DNA of 33,634 bases from an uncultured Prevotellaceae bacterium (GTDB taxonomy: Bacteria > Bacteroidota > Bacteroidia > Bacteroidales > Bacteroidaceae), in NCBI GenBank assembly GCA_902784565.1, contig CACZVE010000030.1, positions 1-33,634 of the forward strand, written 5' to 3'. The position numbers and the translations under genes are program-made. The notes beneath the pieces are model-generated. The model was not told the origin of the DNA. It searched no databases and was given only the letters and a program-made list of their open reading frames with translations. Of the stretch, positions 5,628 to 14,234 are shown piece after piece. Position 1 is the first letter of the stretch. Each line of letters starts with the position of its first letter.

Positions 5628-7955
5628 TTATTTCTTGGCGGGGGCAACGGCGGCCTCGTCCTCCTTGATGGTGCGTCCCATGGTCAGGTAGGCCACAGGA
5701 GCAGCGATGAAGAGTGAACTGAGGGTACCGAAGATGACACCGAGGATCATGGCGAACGAGAACGAGCGGATGCTGTCACCACCGAGGATGAAGATAGCCA
5801 ACAGCACGATCAGGGTCGTCACAGAGGTGTTGATGGTACGGGCCAGCGTCTGGTTCAACGAATCGTTGAACAATTGCTGACGATCGCGCTTGCCATAGAG
5901 TCCGATGTTCTCACGGATACGGTCGAACACCACCACCTTATCGTTGATGGAGTAACCGATCACCGTCAGGATGGCACCGATGAACACCTGGTCGATCTCT
6001 AATGACATGGGAACCCAACCCCAACAGAGTGAGTAGATACCAATCACGATCAGGGCATCCAGAGCCAGGGCAACGATAGCGCCTACAGAGAAGGCGAGGT
6101 TGCGGAAGCGGAGCAGGATGTAGAGGAAGATAGCGATCAGGGCGATGATCACACTGATGATAGCACCATATGTGATATCCTTAGCCACTGACGGACCTAC
6201 CTTTGCACTACTGATGATGGAACCACCTTCGCGGACATCTGGGTTCTTGAAGGATTCTACGCTCTCCTGACTGACCAGACCGGCCTTCTTCAGGGCGTTG
6301 AAGAGGATGTCCTCAGCCTTGTCGTCAACCTCAGGATTGTTCGACTCGATATCCCAGTTGGTAGAGATACGAACGGTCTTACCGTCGGTACCGAGGGCGA
6401 TGACAGAGGTGTTAGCCTCCTGCTGAGCCTTCTCACCCATGGTGTTGATGAAAGCACCGGCCATAGCCTGACGGACAGTCTCAACGGGTGTCTCCTTGTC
6501 GAGGGTCACCACGTAGTTACGACCACCGGTGAAGTCGATGCTCTGGCTCAGGCCGCGAACGGCAAATGAGATGATGCAGATGAGTGCAGCGATACCCCAG
6601 ATGGTGAAGGTCTTCTTATACATACCCATGAAGTGATACTTGGCATTCTGCATCAGGTTCTTCGAGTAGGCAGTCACGAAGGTCAGGTTGGTCCACTTGT
6701 CCTTGCTCAGCATGTAGTCATAGACCAGACGGGTCATGAACACAGCGGTGAAGAAGGATACGCAGATACCGATGATCCAAGTGGTGGCGAAGCCCTTCAC
6801 AGGACCTGTACCGAAGTAGAGCAGGATGATACCAGTGATCAATGAGGTGAGGTTCGAGTCAAAGATGGCGCTGAAGGCGTTAGAGTAACCCTTGTTGAGG
6901 GCTTCCTTCATGCTCAGACCCTTCTTCAGTTCCTCCTTGATACGCTCGTAGATCAGCACGTTGGCATCCACAGCCGTACCGAGGGTCAGCACGATACCGG
7001 CGATACCCGGCATGGTCAGGGCTGCCTGGAACGAGGTGAGGATACCCAATGTGAAGAACAGGTTGAACAGCAGGGCGATATCGGAGAGGATACCTGGGAT
7101 GAAGCCATACAGCATGATCATGTAGATCATCAACAGCACGAAGGCTACGATGAACGAGATGATACCCTGCTTGATGGACTGTGCACCGAGTGACGGACCA
7201 ACCACCTCTTCCTGTACGATACGGGTAGGAGCCGGCATCTTACCGGAGTTCAGGGTGTTGGCAAGGTCCTTGGTGTCTTCGATGGTGAAGTTACCAGTGA
7301 TCTGAGAGTTACCACCGTCGATCTGAGTCAGGATACGGGGAGCGGAATAGACGGCATCGTCGAGTACGATGGCAACGGCCTTGCCGATGTTCTGCTTCGT
7401 AATCTGGCTCCAACGACGGGCACCGTCGGAGTTCATCTGCATAGAGACACAGGGATGACCCATCTGGTCGAAGTCGTCCTTACCGTTGGTGATGACATCA
7501 CCCTCCAGCGGAGCACGGCCATTGGGCTCGGTGATCTTCAGGGCATAGAGTTCGAAGATGTCGCCCTTGGTGTTCTGACCGCCGAAGTCCTCAGCCTTGG
7601 CACCCCAGCGGAGTTTCAACTCGGCAGGGAAGATGCGGGCAGCGAGGTCAGAGTAGATAATCTTGTTGATGGCTGCGGTATCGCGGGCATTGGCATAACC
7701 AACCACAGCGAGGGCATTACCCTGTGTGGGCTGGAAGTAATAGAACAGAGGATTCTGCTTCTTGGCCAGTTCATTAGCCTTGGAGTCAATAGTCTTGGTG
7801 TCTTTCTTAGCCAGTTTGGCTGCAAGGTCACCAGCAGCAGCCTTAGCAGTGTCGGCAACAGCCTCTGCGGCAGCAGCAACGGCAGTTGTATCAGCGGCAG
7901 CCACCTCAGTGGTATCAGTCACTTCACCGCCCTGAGCGGCATAGCGCTGGTTCAA
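5628..7955 (-). CDS. secDF: Protein translocase SecDF, C-terminal fragment (gene broken by frameshift)
   Basis: This 775-residue frame carries the rest of SecD and all of SecF. SecDF is an inner-membrane, proton-driven partner of SecYEG that helps pull exported proteins across; Bacteroidetes encode it as one fused protein of about 1000 residues. The fragment begins in the SecD periplasmic region, which contains an Ala/Asp/Thr-rich low-complexity stretch (residues about 10-60), and continues through the SecD motif AVDANVLIYERIKEEL and its membrane helices. SecF is marked by SIDFTGGRNYVV, YSINDKVVVFDRIREN and NTSVTTLIVLL. The true reading frame extends upstream of the first ATG (7955) to about 8021 (GSANLEFWE), where it is out of frame with the N-terminal fragment. 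This is not a separate gene but the second half of a broken one. Confidence 0.9.
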   Translation of the reverse strand: MNQRYAAQGGEVTDTTEVAAADTTAVAAAAEAVADTAKAAAGDLAAKLAKKDTKTIDSKANELAKKQNPLFYYFQPTQGNALAVVGYANARDTAAINKIIYSDLAARIFPAELKLRWGAKAEDFGGQNTKGDIFELYALKITEPNGRAPLEGDVITNGKDDFDQMGHPCVSMQMNSDGARRWSQITKQNIGKAVAIVLDDAVYSAPRILTQIDGGNSQITGNFTIEDTKDLANTLNSGKMPAPTRIVQEEVVGPSLGAQSIKQGIISFIVAFVLLMIYMIMLYGFIPGILSDIALLFNLFFTLGILTSFQAALTMPGIAGIVLTLGTAVDANVLIYERIKEELKKGLSMKEALNKGYSNAFSAIFDSNLTSLITGIILLYFGTGPVKGFATTWIIGICVSFFTAVFMTRLVYDYMLSKDKWTNLTFVTAYSKNLMQNAKYHFMGMYKKTFTIWGIAALICIISFAVRGLSQSIDFTGGRNYVVTLDKETPVETVRQAMAGAFINTMGEKAQQEANTSVIALGTDGKTVRISTNWDIESNNPEVDDKAEDILFNALKKAGLVSQESVESFKNPDVREGGSIISSAKVGPSVAKDITYGAIISVIIALIAIFLYILLRFRNLAFSVGAIVALALDALIVIGIYSLCWGWVPMSLEIDQVFIGAILTVIGYSINDKVVVFDRIRENIGLYGKRDRQQLFNDSLNQTLARTINTSVTTLIVLLAIFILGGDSIRSFSFAMILGVIFGTLSSLFIAAPVAYLTMGRTIKEDEAAVAPAKK

Positions 7956-8641
7956 CTGAGCCAGCAGCGGGGTGATCTCATTGCTGTTGTAGGTCTCCCA
8001 GAACTCAAGGTTGGCAGAACCCCGACCATGATACGGCCGCTCTGACCTTCAAGTTTCTGGATGTTCGGCTGAACAACACCGAACTTATCGATACGGTTAC
8101 GAACCACATTGAACGAGTTGTCAACGGCGTTCTGCACCTCGTCGCGGATGGCGCGCTCTACCTCTGCGTCAGAGGAGGAAGTGCTCACCTTGCCCTTCAT
8201 CTGCTGGGTAGCAAAGATAGCGGCGAGGGGACGGCCCTGACCTTCTTGTTTCCAATACTTCACGAACAGAGAGACGAAATCGTCCTGACTGGTCTCTTCT
8301 TCCTTCTTGGCCAGTTCCATGGCCTTCTTGTAGGCAGCATCGGTCTTATGGTCGGCGAGCACATCGACGACATCAGGCACAGACACCTCAAGAATAACGT
8401 TCATACCGCCTTTCAGGTCAAGACCCAGGCCAATCTCCATCTCACGGCACTGCTTCAACGAGTAAATGCCCATATAGACTTTCTCGTTGTTGATTGAATC
8501 AAGGTACTCCGCACCGGCCTCCTCACCCATAGCGGCAGCCTTACTTTCGTAGTGGCGTGTCACGAATGAGAAGGAAAGGTAGAAGCAGCACACAAGAAAC
8601 AGAAGCACTGCGATAATTTTTACAATTCCTTTGTTTTGCAT
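7952..8641 (-). CDS. secDF: Protein translocase SecDF, N-terminal fragment (gene broken by frameshift)
   Basis: The first part of SecDF: an N-terminal membrane anchor (VKIIAVLLFLVCCFYLSFSF), then GLGLDLKGGMNVILEV, the signature of the SecD N-terminus, and the P1 region ending NRIDKFGVVQPNIQKLEGQ. After GRIMV (about 8024) the frame turns to non-homologous residues and stops at 7952. SecD proteins continue here with an LPG...R..LLQ segment before SANLEFWE; about 15 residues of that segment are absent and the rest follows in another frame. So a deletion of roughly 45-50 bases, not divisible by three, lies at about 8021-8026. SecDF is expected to matter for growth, so a sequencing or assembly error is at least as likely as a true pseudogene. 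A -7-like box is at 8699-8706. Confidence 0.88.
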   Translation of the reverse strand: MQNKGIVKIIAVLLFLVCCFYLSFSFVTRHYESKAAAMGEEAGAEYLDSINNEKVYMGIYSLKQCREMEIGLGLDLKGGMNVILEVSVPDVVDVLADHKTDAAYKKAMELAKKEEETSQDDFVSLFVKYWKQEGQGRPLAAIFATQQMKGKVSTSSSDAEVERAIRDEVQNAVDNSFNVVRNRIDKFGVVQPNIQKLEGQSGRIMVGVLPTLSSGRPTTAMRSPRCWLS

Positions 8642-8698
8642 TTTGTTTTTTGATGTTATTTATTTATTATTAATTCTGTTCGCGCATATTTTAGCGTG

Positions 8699-8706
8699 CA
8701 AATATA
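8699..8706 (-). promoter_or_regulatory. Possible -7 box for secDF
   Basis: On the reverse strand TATATTTG (8706-8699) matches TAnnTTTG, 57 bases before the secDF ATG. No TTG is found at the usual -33 distance, so this is a weak call. The rest of the 8642-8755 gap is AT-rich with nothing else recognisable. Confidence 0.35.
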
Positions 8707-8755
8707 GACATTTTTCTGCACGTGGGAAAATTTCTTGGCGAAAAACACACTTTTT

Positions 8756-9853
8756 TTAATGTTTTTCCTTCATTTTCAGCCAACAGAGGATGGGATAATG
8801 GTCACTTGCGTCCATTTCGTTGTCAATTTGACAATTATAGGGTTCGAAGTGTTCGGAACATAAAATGTGATCGATCCTGACAAAAAATCCTTTCTGATTA
8901 TATGACAAACCGACGCCTCTTCCAGTCTCCACAAAACAGTCGGTAAGGCCTTGGGCGACAGTCCGACGAGAGTAGGAAATGGGGTTGTCGTTGAAATCGC
9001 CGCACACGATGATGGGGTACTGGCGGTGATTCTCGATATACTGATGTACAGCATCGGCCTCAGGGGCACGCTTGGCAGCAGACATGGCGAGTTTGTCAAG
9101 CAACAGCATCGACTCCTCCTTGACGGTGTCTCGCTCCATCTTACCACGAAGCATGCGTTTATAGTTAGCGCGGTCTTCCTTGGAGAGGTGAGTTCCCTCA
9201 AGGTGGTTGTTGATGACGAGTAGTGTGTCGCCATTGTCGAGTTTCAAATAGTAGGCCACAGAACCATTGGCGGCCGACTTATACCAGATACGTTCTCTTT
9301 TGAGAATGGGGAAACGGGTGTGGATACCTACACCGTTCATGCCTTCAATATTATTACGGAAGATGGTCGTATCGTTGTAGGGGTATATCTTCGCGTAGCG
9401 TTGCATGACAAACCGGCGCCACGTATCAGCATCTTCCTGTATACAGACAATATCAGCATTCTGTCGTTTCAAATAATTATAGACGGTATCGAATCCTTGT
9501 TCATATTTGTAGTTGCCGCCATACTGACAGACATTGTATGACAGGATCTTGATGGTTCCGTCGGGCAGGTCCTGTCGCATGTTGACGGGCATATAGATGC
9601 TGATGGGGATATAGGCCAGTGCATAACCGAGGATGGGAATCCATGCCTTGCGCCACTTGAAGGTGAGCCAGAAGAAGAGGAAGAGCAGGTTGACAACGAG
9701 GAAGATGGGGAAGGCCATGCCGAAGCAGGAAAGCAAAGGATGGTTAGCAGGGTTGATTCTGTCGGAGAAGCCTGAGCACAACATCAAAATGACGGTGGCG
9801 ATATTGGCCCCCGCCACCAGATTGGTCGTAAAAGTCTTCAATTGCTTGATCAT
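8756..9853 (-). CDS. Membrane-anchored endonuclease/exonuclease/phosphatase (EEP) family protein
   Basis: A 365-residue protein with three hydrophobic segments in the first 90 residues (about 12-30, 42-64, 71-90), then an EEP fold. All the family's catalytic landmarks are present: SYNVCQ (Asn107), VCIQED (Glu140), NNHLEG (His217), CGDFNDNP (Asp286, Asn288), RIDHI (Asp328, His329) and SDHYP (Asp351, His352). The fold covers Mg-dependent nucleases and phosphodiesterases, including sphingomyelinase-like enzymes; the membrane anchor places the domain at the membrane. The substrate cannot be told from sequence. The start overlaps the stop of the rhomboid gene by four bases (ATGA, 9850-9853), so the two are co-transcribed and probably translationally coupled. 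Confidence 0.87.
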   Translation of the reverse strand: MIKQLKTFTTNLVAGANIATVILMLCSGFSDRINPANHPLLSCFGMAFPIFLVVNLLFLFFWLTFKWRKAWIPILGYALAYIPISIYMPVNMRQDLPDGTIKILSYNVCQYGGNYKYEQGFDTVYNYLKRQNADIVCIQEDADTWRRFVMQRYAKIYPYNDTTIFRNNIEGMNGVGIHTRFPILKRERIWYKSAANGSVAYYLKLDNGDTLLVINNHLEGTHLSKEDRANYKRMLRGKMERDTVKEESMLLLDKLAMSAAKRAPEADAVHQYIENHRQYPIIVCGDFNDNPISYSRRTVAQGLTDCFVETGRGVGLSYNQKGFFVRIDHILCSEHFEPYNCQIDNEMDASDHYPILCWLKMKEKH

Positions 9854-10785
9854 TGTTTGCTGGCTTCGAAGAGTTTCTGCTTTTCCTCCTTCGACAGACT
9901 GTCGTAGCCGCTCTTGCGGATCTTGTCGAGGATAGCATCTATCTCTTCCTGGTTTTGCCGTTTACGGGCATTGTATTCCATGTCCGCCTCCTTCGAACCA
10001 CCTTGTTCTGCATGCATATGGGGATTATGGCGGTGCTGCTGACCACCTTGCTGGCGCTGGTCGAAACTACGCTTGAGATTCTCAAAGAACTGTTGTCCGC
10101 GACTGCGGTCAAAACTGTCCGGATGCTTGTTCCAGTAACGAATCATCAGGAAACCGAACAACATACCTCCGAGGTGGGCGGTATGAGCCACACCGTCGCC
10201 TGAACTGCCGATGGCAGAGAAGAACTCAATGGCCACATAGCCCAAGACGAACCATTTCGCCTTGATGGGGAAGGGGAATGGGATGATAAAGAGTCGTTCG
10301 TTGGGGAAACTCATACCAAAGGCGAGGATAACGGCATATACTGCACCCGATGCACCGATGGTGGTCCACGTGTTTAATTGTTGTCCAAGTTGATGCCCGA
10401 CGGTAATCAACTCTCCGAATCCGACGCCTGGAGCCTGTTCGGCAATGGTCATATAGAAGTTGCCGAACTGTGCCAATTCCTGACATAATCCGGCTCCAAT
10501 ACCGCACGTAATGTAATAAAAAAGGAATTTCTTCGGACCCCATACATTTTCGATCACACAACCGAACATCCATAGACCAAACATGTTACTCAAGATGTGC
10601 ATGAAGTTGGCATGAAGAAACAGGTAGGTGACCAGTTGGTAAAAATGGAAGTCGTCGGCCATGAAAAAGTGAAGACCTCCTATGTTTGCCAGATCGATAC
10701 CCTGCATTTGAAGTACCAACGTTGCAAGGAATGCAATGCCGTTGATAATCAACAGATTTTTTGTGATAGTTGGTATGCGAAACAT
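9850..10785 (-). CDS. Rhomboid family intramembrane serine protease
   Basis: A 311-residue polytopic protein. The catalytic dyad is visible: Ser146 in GASGAVYA and His204 in AHTAHLGG. The WxxxTxxFLHxxxxHxxxNM-type segment is present as LVTYLFLHANFMHILSNMF (about 51-69). Rhomboids cut single-pass membrane proteins within the bilayer. Six helices precede a hydrophilic C-terminal tail of about 90 residues (from 220), rich in Gln, His and Arg, with a short helical end KEEKQKLFEASKQ, which is outside the protease core. It is the first gene of a pair with the EEP protein. A candidate -7 box, TAATTTTG, is on the reverse strand at 10852-10845. Substrate unknown. Confidence 0.92.
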   Translation of the reverse strand: MFRIPTITKNLLIINGIAFLATLVLQMQGIDLANIGGLHFFMADDFHFYQLVTYLFLHANFMHILSNMFGLWMFGCVIENVWGPKKFLFYYITCGIGAGLCQELAQFGNFYMTIAEQAPGVGFGELITVGHQLGQQLNTWTTIGASGAVYAVILAFGMSFPNERLFIIPFPFPIKAKWFVLGYVAIEFFSAIGSSGDGVAHTAHLGGMLFGFLMIRYWNKHPDSFDRSRGQQFFENLKRSFDQRQQGGQQHRHNPHMHAEQGGSKEADMEYNARKRQNQEEIDAILDKIRKSGYDSLSKEEKQKLFEASKQ

Positions 10786-10844
10786 CTATTTATTTGCAAT
10801 TTGATTTTTTCTGTTTGTAATCCTTCTTATTTCTAATTTGTGCG

Positions 10845-10852
10845 CAAAATTA
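10845..10852 (-). promoter_or_regulatory. Possible -7 box for the rhomboid-EEP pair
   Basis: TAATTTTG on the reverse strand matches TAnnTTTG, 60 bases before the rhomboid ATG. A TTG at the -33 distance is not evident. The 240-base gap between rhomboid and HU otherwise holds poly-T tracts and the HU promoter. Confidence 0.35.
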
Positions 10853-10934
10853 CGAAAAATATCTCTTTTTGGGGCTAAAAATGGGGGTGAAACAACTTTT
10901 TTTCAGCAAAAAAGACAATTTTTCCGCTTTTTTG

Positions 10935-10965
10935 TTGTTTTTTTCAATACTTTCCTTTATATTTG
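10935..10965 (+). promoter_or_regulatory. Promoter of the HU gene
   Basis: TTG (10935-10937), 20 bases, then TATATTTG (10958-10965) gives a full Bacteroidetes promoter. The HU ATG is 60 bases downstream, after an AT-rich leader. Confidence 0.75.
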
Positions 10966-11025
10966 CGAAGGAATTCGAAGATTATCCATTTTTATACATT
11001 AATATTTCTTTAAATTAACAACATT

Positions 11026-11295
11026 ATGAACAAAACAGAATTGGTAGAGAAGATTGCAGCAGGTGCTGGTCTCTCAAAGGTAGACGCAAAGAAGGCTCTC
11101 GACGCAACAGTTGCAGCCATTAAGGGTGCCCTCAAGGCTGGTGACAAAGTACAGCTCGTAGGTTTTGGTACATTCAGTGTTAACAAGCGCCCGGCTCGCG
11201 AGGGTATCAACCCCGCTACCAAGCAGAAGATTAAGATTGCTGCCAAGAAGGTCGCTAAGTTCAAGGCTGGTGCTGAACTCGCCGCTGCTCTCTAA
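11026..11295 (+). CDS. HU-family nucleoid DNA-binding protein
   Basis: An 89-residue protein of standard HU length. It opens [11 protein letters not shown], has the conserved core [19 protein letters not shown] followed by the arm tip INPATK, and ends in a Lys/Ala-rich helix ([16 protein letters not shown]). HU proteins bend and compact DNA as dimers. The gene is monocistronic: it has its own promoter at 10935-10965 and an intrinsic terminator at 11321-11345. Confidence 0.96.
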   Translation: MNKTELVEKIAAGAGLSKVDAKKALDATVAAIKGALKAGDKVQLVGFGTFSVNKRPAREGINPATKQKIKIAAKKVAKFKAGAELAAAL

Positions 11296-11320
11296 TCGTT
11301 AGATTGTAAATAAAAATTTA

Positions 11321-11345
11321 GGGGTTCCAGATGGAACCCCTTTTT
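11321..11345 (+). terminator. Intrinsic terminator of the HU gene
   Basis: GGGGTTCC (11321-11328) pairs with GGAACCCC (11333-11340) around a 4-base loop, followed by TTTTT. It starts 26 bases after the HU stop codon. Confidence 0.88.
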
Positions 11346-11354
11346 GTTGCGTTA

Positions 11355-11428
11355 TGGTTGGACGACTCGGATTCGAACCGGGAATGACAGAACCAAAACC
11401 TGTAGTGTTACCATTACACCATCGTCCA
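11355..11428 (-). tRNA. tRNA-Gln(TTG)
   Basis: On the reverse strand the acceptor stem pairs TGGACGA with TCGTCCA. The anticodon stem pairs ACAGG with TCTGT around TTTTGGT, giving anticodon TTG. The T loop TTCGAAT lies between CCGGT/GCCGAG-type arms. The discriminator is A and a CCA end is encoded (11357-11355), unlike the tRNA-Arg at 528-599. It lies 60 bases downstream of tyrS on the same strand. Confidence 0.93.
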
Positions 11429-11487
11429 GTTTGCGGGTGCAAAATTAGTAAAAATCTGGCATATAGCCAAATTTTTACCAATTATTC

Positions 11488-12783
11488 TTATTTAACCACG
11501 ATCAAGTAGTAGTTCTTCTTGCCTTTCTGGGCCAAAAGATACTTACCATCAATGAGGTCTTCTGCTGTGACGGGACGATTCTGGTCAGTGAGTTTCTCTT
11601 TGTTCAGAGAGACGCCGCCACCCTGTACCATCTTACGCATCTCACCCTTGGAAGGGAAGACGGGTGCAACAGTTGTCAGCAGTTCTATGGCGGGCTGACC
11701 CAACTGGTCTTTGCCGATCTCGAATTGGGGGACTCCGTCGAAAACATCGAGGAAGGTTTGCTCGTCGAGTTTTTCCAGTCCTTCCTTCGTTGATTTGCCG
11801 AAGAGGAGGTTGGAGGCCTCGATAGCCGCATCAAGGGCTTCCTGGGAGTGAACCATCACCGTTACTTCTTCTGCCAGTCTCTTCTGGAGGATGCGGCGGC
11901 CAGGATCCTGCTTGTGTTCCTCAGTGAGGGCATCAATGGTATCCTTGTCGAGTGAGGTGAAGATCTTGATATAGCGCTCTGCATCCTCGTCGCTGACATT
12001 CAGCCAGAACTGGTAGAACTTATACGGTGTGGTGCGCTGCGGGTCGAGCCAGATATTACCTGATTCCGTCTTACCGAACTTCTTACCGTCGCTCTTGGTA
12101 ATCAGCGGACAGGTCAGGGCGAAGGTCTCCACTTCATTGCCGAGGGTACGGCGAATCAACTCAGTACCTGTGGTCATATTGCCCCATTGATCGTTGCCGC
12201 CCAACTGAAGTTTTACACCATAGTGCTGATAGAGGTACAGGAAGTCGTAGCCCTGCAACAACTGATAGGTAAACTCGGTAAACGACAGACCGTCGCGAGC
12301 CGTACCATTCAGACGCTGCTGCACACTCTCCTTGGCCATCATATAATTGACGGTGATATGCTTACCTACCTCACGGGCGAAATCCAGGAAGGTGAAGTCT
12401 TTCATCCAGTCGTAGTTGTTCACCATAATGGCAGCATTGGGATCCTTCGACTCGAAGTCGAGGAACTTGGCCACCTGTTTCTTGATGCACTCCTGGTTGT
12501 GGCGCAGGGTTTCGTCGTTGAGCAGATTGCGTTCCTGTGATTTACCGGAGGGGTCGCCAATCATACCTGTGGCTCCGCCTACGAGGATGATAGGCCTGTG
12601 GCCGCAACGCTGCAGGTGACGGAGCATCATGATACCACACAGATGACCGATATGCAGGGAGTCTGCCGTGGGGTCTGTACCCAGATAGGCTGTTACCATT
12701 TCTTTCTGGAGCAGTTCCTCAGTACCTGGCATCATCTGTGCCAGCATGCCGCGCCATTTCAGTTCTTCTACAAAATTCTTCAT
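11488..12783 (-). CDS. tyrS: Tyrosine-tRNA ligase
   Basis: Charges tRNA-Tyr with tyrosine. The 431-residue length is normal for bacterial TyrRS. The class I signature HIGH is at residues 44-47 in DSLHIGHL. The second signature is the KFGKT form (235-239), typical of this TyrRS subgroup. GGNDQW near 195-200 is part of the tyrosine/tRNA site. An S4-like RNA-binding domain ends the protein ([11 protein letters not shown] ... [11 protein letters not shown]). It is the last protein gene of the metK - DUF4271 - hemD - rnpA - yidD - tyrS series, 32 bases after yidD. Confidence 0.97.
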   Translation of the reverse strand: MKNFVEELKWRGMLAQMMPGTEELLQKEMVTAYLGTDPTADSLHIGHLCGIMMLRHLQRCGHRPIILVGGATGMIGDPSGKSQERNLLNDETLRHNQECIKKQVAKFLDFESKDPNAAIMVNNYDWMKDFTFLDFAREVGKHITVNYMMAKESVQQRLNGTARDGLSFTEFTYQLLQGYDFLYLYQHYGVKLQLGGNDQWGNMTTGTELIRRTLGNEVETFALTCPLITKSDGKKFGKTESGNIWLDPQRTTPYKFYQFWLNVSDEDAERYIKIFTSLDKDTIDALTEEHKQDPGRRILQKRLAEEVTVMVHSQEALDAAIEASNLLFGKSTKEGLEKLDEQTFLDVFDGVPQFEIGKDQLGQPAIELLTTVAPVFPSKGEMRKMVQGGGVSLNKEKLTDQNRPVTAEDLIDGKYLLAQKGKKNYYLIVVK

Positions 12784-12815
12784 ATATCTTATTTTTTTAT
12801 TTTTTTCTTGGCTTT

Positions 12816-13067
12816 CTAGGGTACAGGGTCGTAGCCACTTCCGCCCCAGGGGTTACATCTTAATATCCGCCAGATGGCCAGATAGAGTCCTTTGATGGGA
12901 CCGTGCTTTTTCAGTGCCTGTTTGGCATACTCGCTGCACGTCGGCGTAAAACGGCACGACGGTGGCGTGAAACGGGAGATACAGGTCTGGTAGAAAACGA
13001 TGGGCAGACAGAGTAGAAAAACGATGGCCTTCGAGAGGTAGTGGCCTAAAGCCTTGATGATGTTCAT
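12816..13067 (-). CDS. yidD: Membrane protein insertion efficiency factor YidD
   Basis: An 83-residue protein with the invariant YidD core: [34 protein letters not shown] and GGSGYDPVP. YidD is a small inner-membrane-associated protein that helps YidC insert membrane proteins. A longer frame begins at 13106, but ATG 13067 is preferred: it overlaps the rnpA stop as ATGA (13064-13067) and gives the usual length starting [17 protein letters not shown]. Confidence 0.95.
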   Translation of the reverse strand: MNIIKALGHYLSKAIVFLLCLPIVFYQTCISRFTPPSCRFTPTCSEYAKQALKKHGPIKGLYLAIWRILRCNPWGGSGYDPVP

Positions 13068-13459
13068 ACGTTTTCCGCTACTTTCCCCAGAAGTCTTTTG
13101 ACGCATCTTCCCACCTGTTGGCTGTCATAGAGTTCATCGGCTTGCCAAATGAAGGCAATAGCCAAAGACTTGTCCTCCGCGATTTTTTCTGTCAAAATAG
13201 ATTTGTGATGGCGGTAGGCCTCACGAATCTGACGCTTCACCCTGTTGCGCTTCACGGCACGTTTGAAATGCCGTTTGGATACGCTGATCAGGATCTGTAC
13301 GGGCTCTTCGTTTTCTTCTCGCGCTTTTTCCATAAATACAATCCGCAACGGGAAGGCAGATGTGCTGCGACTGCTGCCTTTACTGAAGAGCAGTTCAATC
13401 AGTTTCCGGCTGACGATACGCTCTCTCTTGCTGAGTATAGGAGACGCGAGCCCCGTCAT
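13064..13459 (-). CDS. rnpA: Ribonuclease P protein component
   Basis: RnpA is the protein subunit of RNase P, which trims the 5' ends of tRNA precursors. The 131-residue product has the family's central RNR box, [20 protein letters not shown], and an N-terminal [16 protein letters not shown]. It lies in the usual rnpA-yidD pair with a four-base overlap. Unlike many bacteria, rpmH is not upstream; hemD is, 18 bases away. The start codon is embedded in an AT-rich 20-base motif (13458-13477) that recurs elsewhere in the window. Confidence 0.95.
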   Translation of the reverse strand: MTGLASPILSKRERIVSRKLIELLFSKGSSRSTSAFPLRIVFMEKAREENEEPVQILISVSKRHFKRAVKRNRVKRQIREAYRHHKSILTEKIAEDKSLAIAFIWQADELYDSQQVGRCVKRLLGKVAENV

Positions 13460-13477
13460 TATATATAATAAGGTGTA

Positions 13478-14227
13478 TTAACCTTGCTTTTCCAACAGAT
13501 AATGCTGCAGGGCACTGGTCATGGAAGGATACTTCTCTGAGGGAGCCTCAATGTCCAGACGCAGACCTGCCTCCTTGGCTGCTTTAGCCGTTGTAGGACC
13601 AAAGGTGGCAATGGCAATCTTGTCCTGCTTGAAGTCAGGGAAGTTCTTGGTCAGCGATTCGATTCCTGACGGACTGAAGAAGATCAGCATGTCGTAGTCG
13701 AAGTTCTCGACCTCCTCGGGTGTGAAATCGTTGCTGACGGTCTTGTACATCACACATTCCATGTGATTCAGTTTCTTGGAGTCGAGCAGATTGGCCAAAC
13801 TGTCATTATGTACGTCGCTCATAGGGACAAGATACTTCTCCGTCTTGTGCTTGACCATAGTGGGAACCAGGTCATCTATCTTACCCGTTTCGCCGAAGAA
13901 CACCTTGCGCTTGCGATACTGCACATACTTCTGGATATAGAGTGCAATCGTCTCTGTCACACAAAAGTATTTCATGTCCTCAGGGATGACTACGCGAAGT
14001 TCCTTGGCCATCGTGAAGAAATGGTCAATGGCGTGGCGTGAGGTGAACACGATGGCCGTGTAGTCGAGAATGTTTACCTTCTGCGCACGGAAATCCTTGG
14101 CAGAGATACCCTCAACCTTGATGAACGGGCGGAATACCAGTTCTACGCCAAATCTGTTCGCAATATCGAAGTACGGTGACTTCTCACTTGTTGGCTTAGG
14201 TTGTGAAACCAGAATCTTCTTGATCAT
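13478..14227 (-). CDS. hemD: Uroporphyrinogen-III synthase family protein (HemD)
   Basis: HemD closes hydroxymethylbilane to uroporphyrinogen III in tetrapyrrole synthesis. The 249-residue product shows the two-lobe HemD layout: KKILVSQPKP at the start, YTAIVFTSRHAIDHFF in the first lobe, then YDMLIFFSPSGIESL and KIAIATFGPTTAKAAKEAG in the second lobe. Sequence in this family is weakly conserved and no catalytic residue is invariant, so the call rests on fold landmarks. It follows DUF4271 by 7 bases and precedes rnpA by 18. Confidence 0.88.
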   Translation of the reverse strand: MIKKILVSQPKPTSEKSPYFDIANRFGVELVFRPFIKVEGISAKDFRAQKVNILDYTAIVFTSRHAIDHFFTMAKELRVVIPEDMKYFCVTETIALYIQKYVQYRKRKVFFGETGKIDDLVPTMVKHKTEKYLVPMSDVHNDSLANLLDSKKLNHMECVMYKTVSNDFTPEEVENFDYDMLIFFSPSGIESLTKNFPDFKQDKIAIATFGPTTAKAAKEAGLRLDIEAPSEKYPSMTSALQHYLLEKQG

Positions 14228-14234
14228 TTATGTC

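Noticed and set aside
7952-8024. Programmed ribosomal frameshift in secDF
   Set aside because: No slippery sequence is visible at the junction, and conserved residues are missing rather than merely out of frame, so a deletion fits better.
11299-11481. Reading frame of 60 codons on the reverse strand
   Set aside because: It overlaps the HU terminator and the whole tRNA-Gln gene.
12816-13459. Replication origin near rnpA-yidD
   Set aside because: There is no rpmH or dnaA beside it and no DnaA-box cluster that I can see; in Bacteroidetes rnpA is commonly away from the origin.
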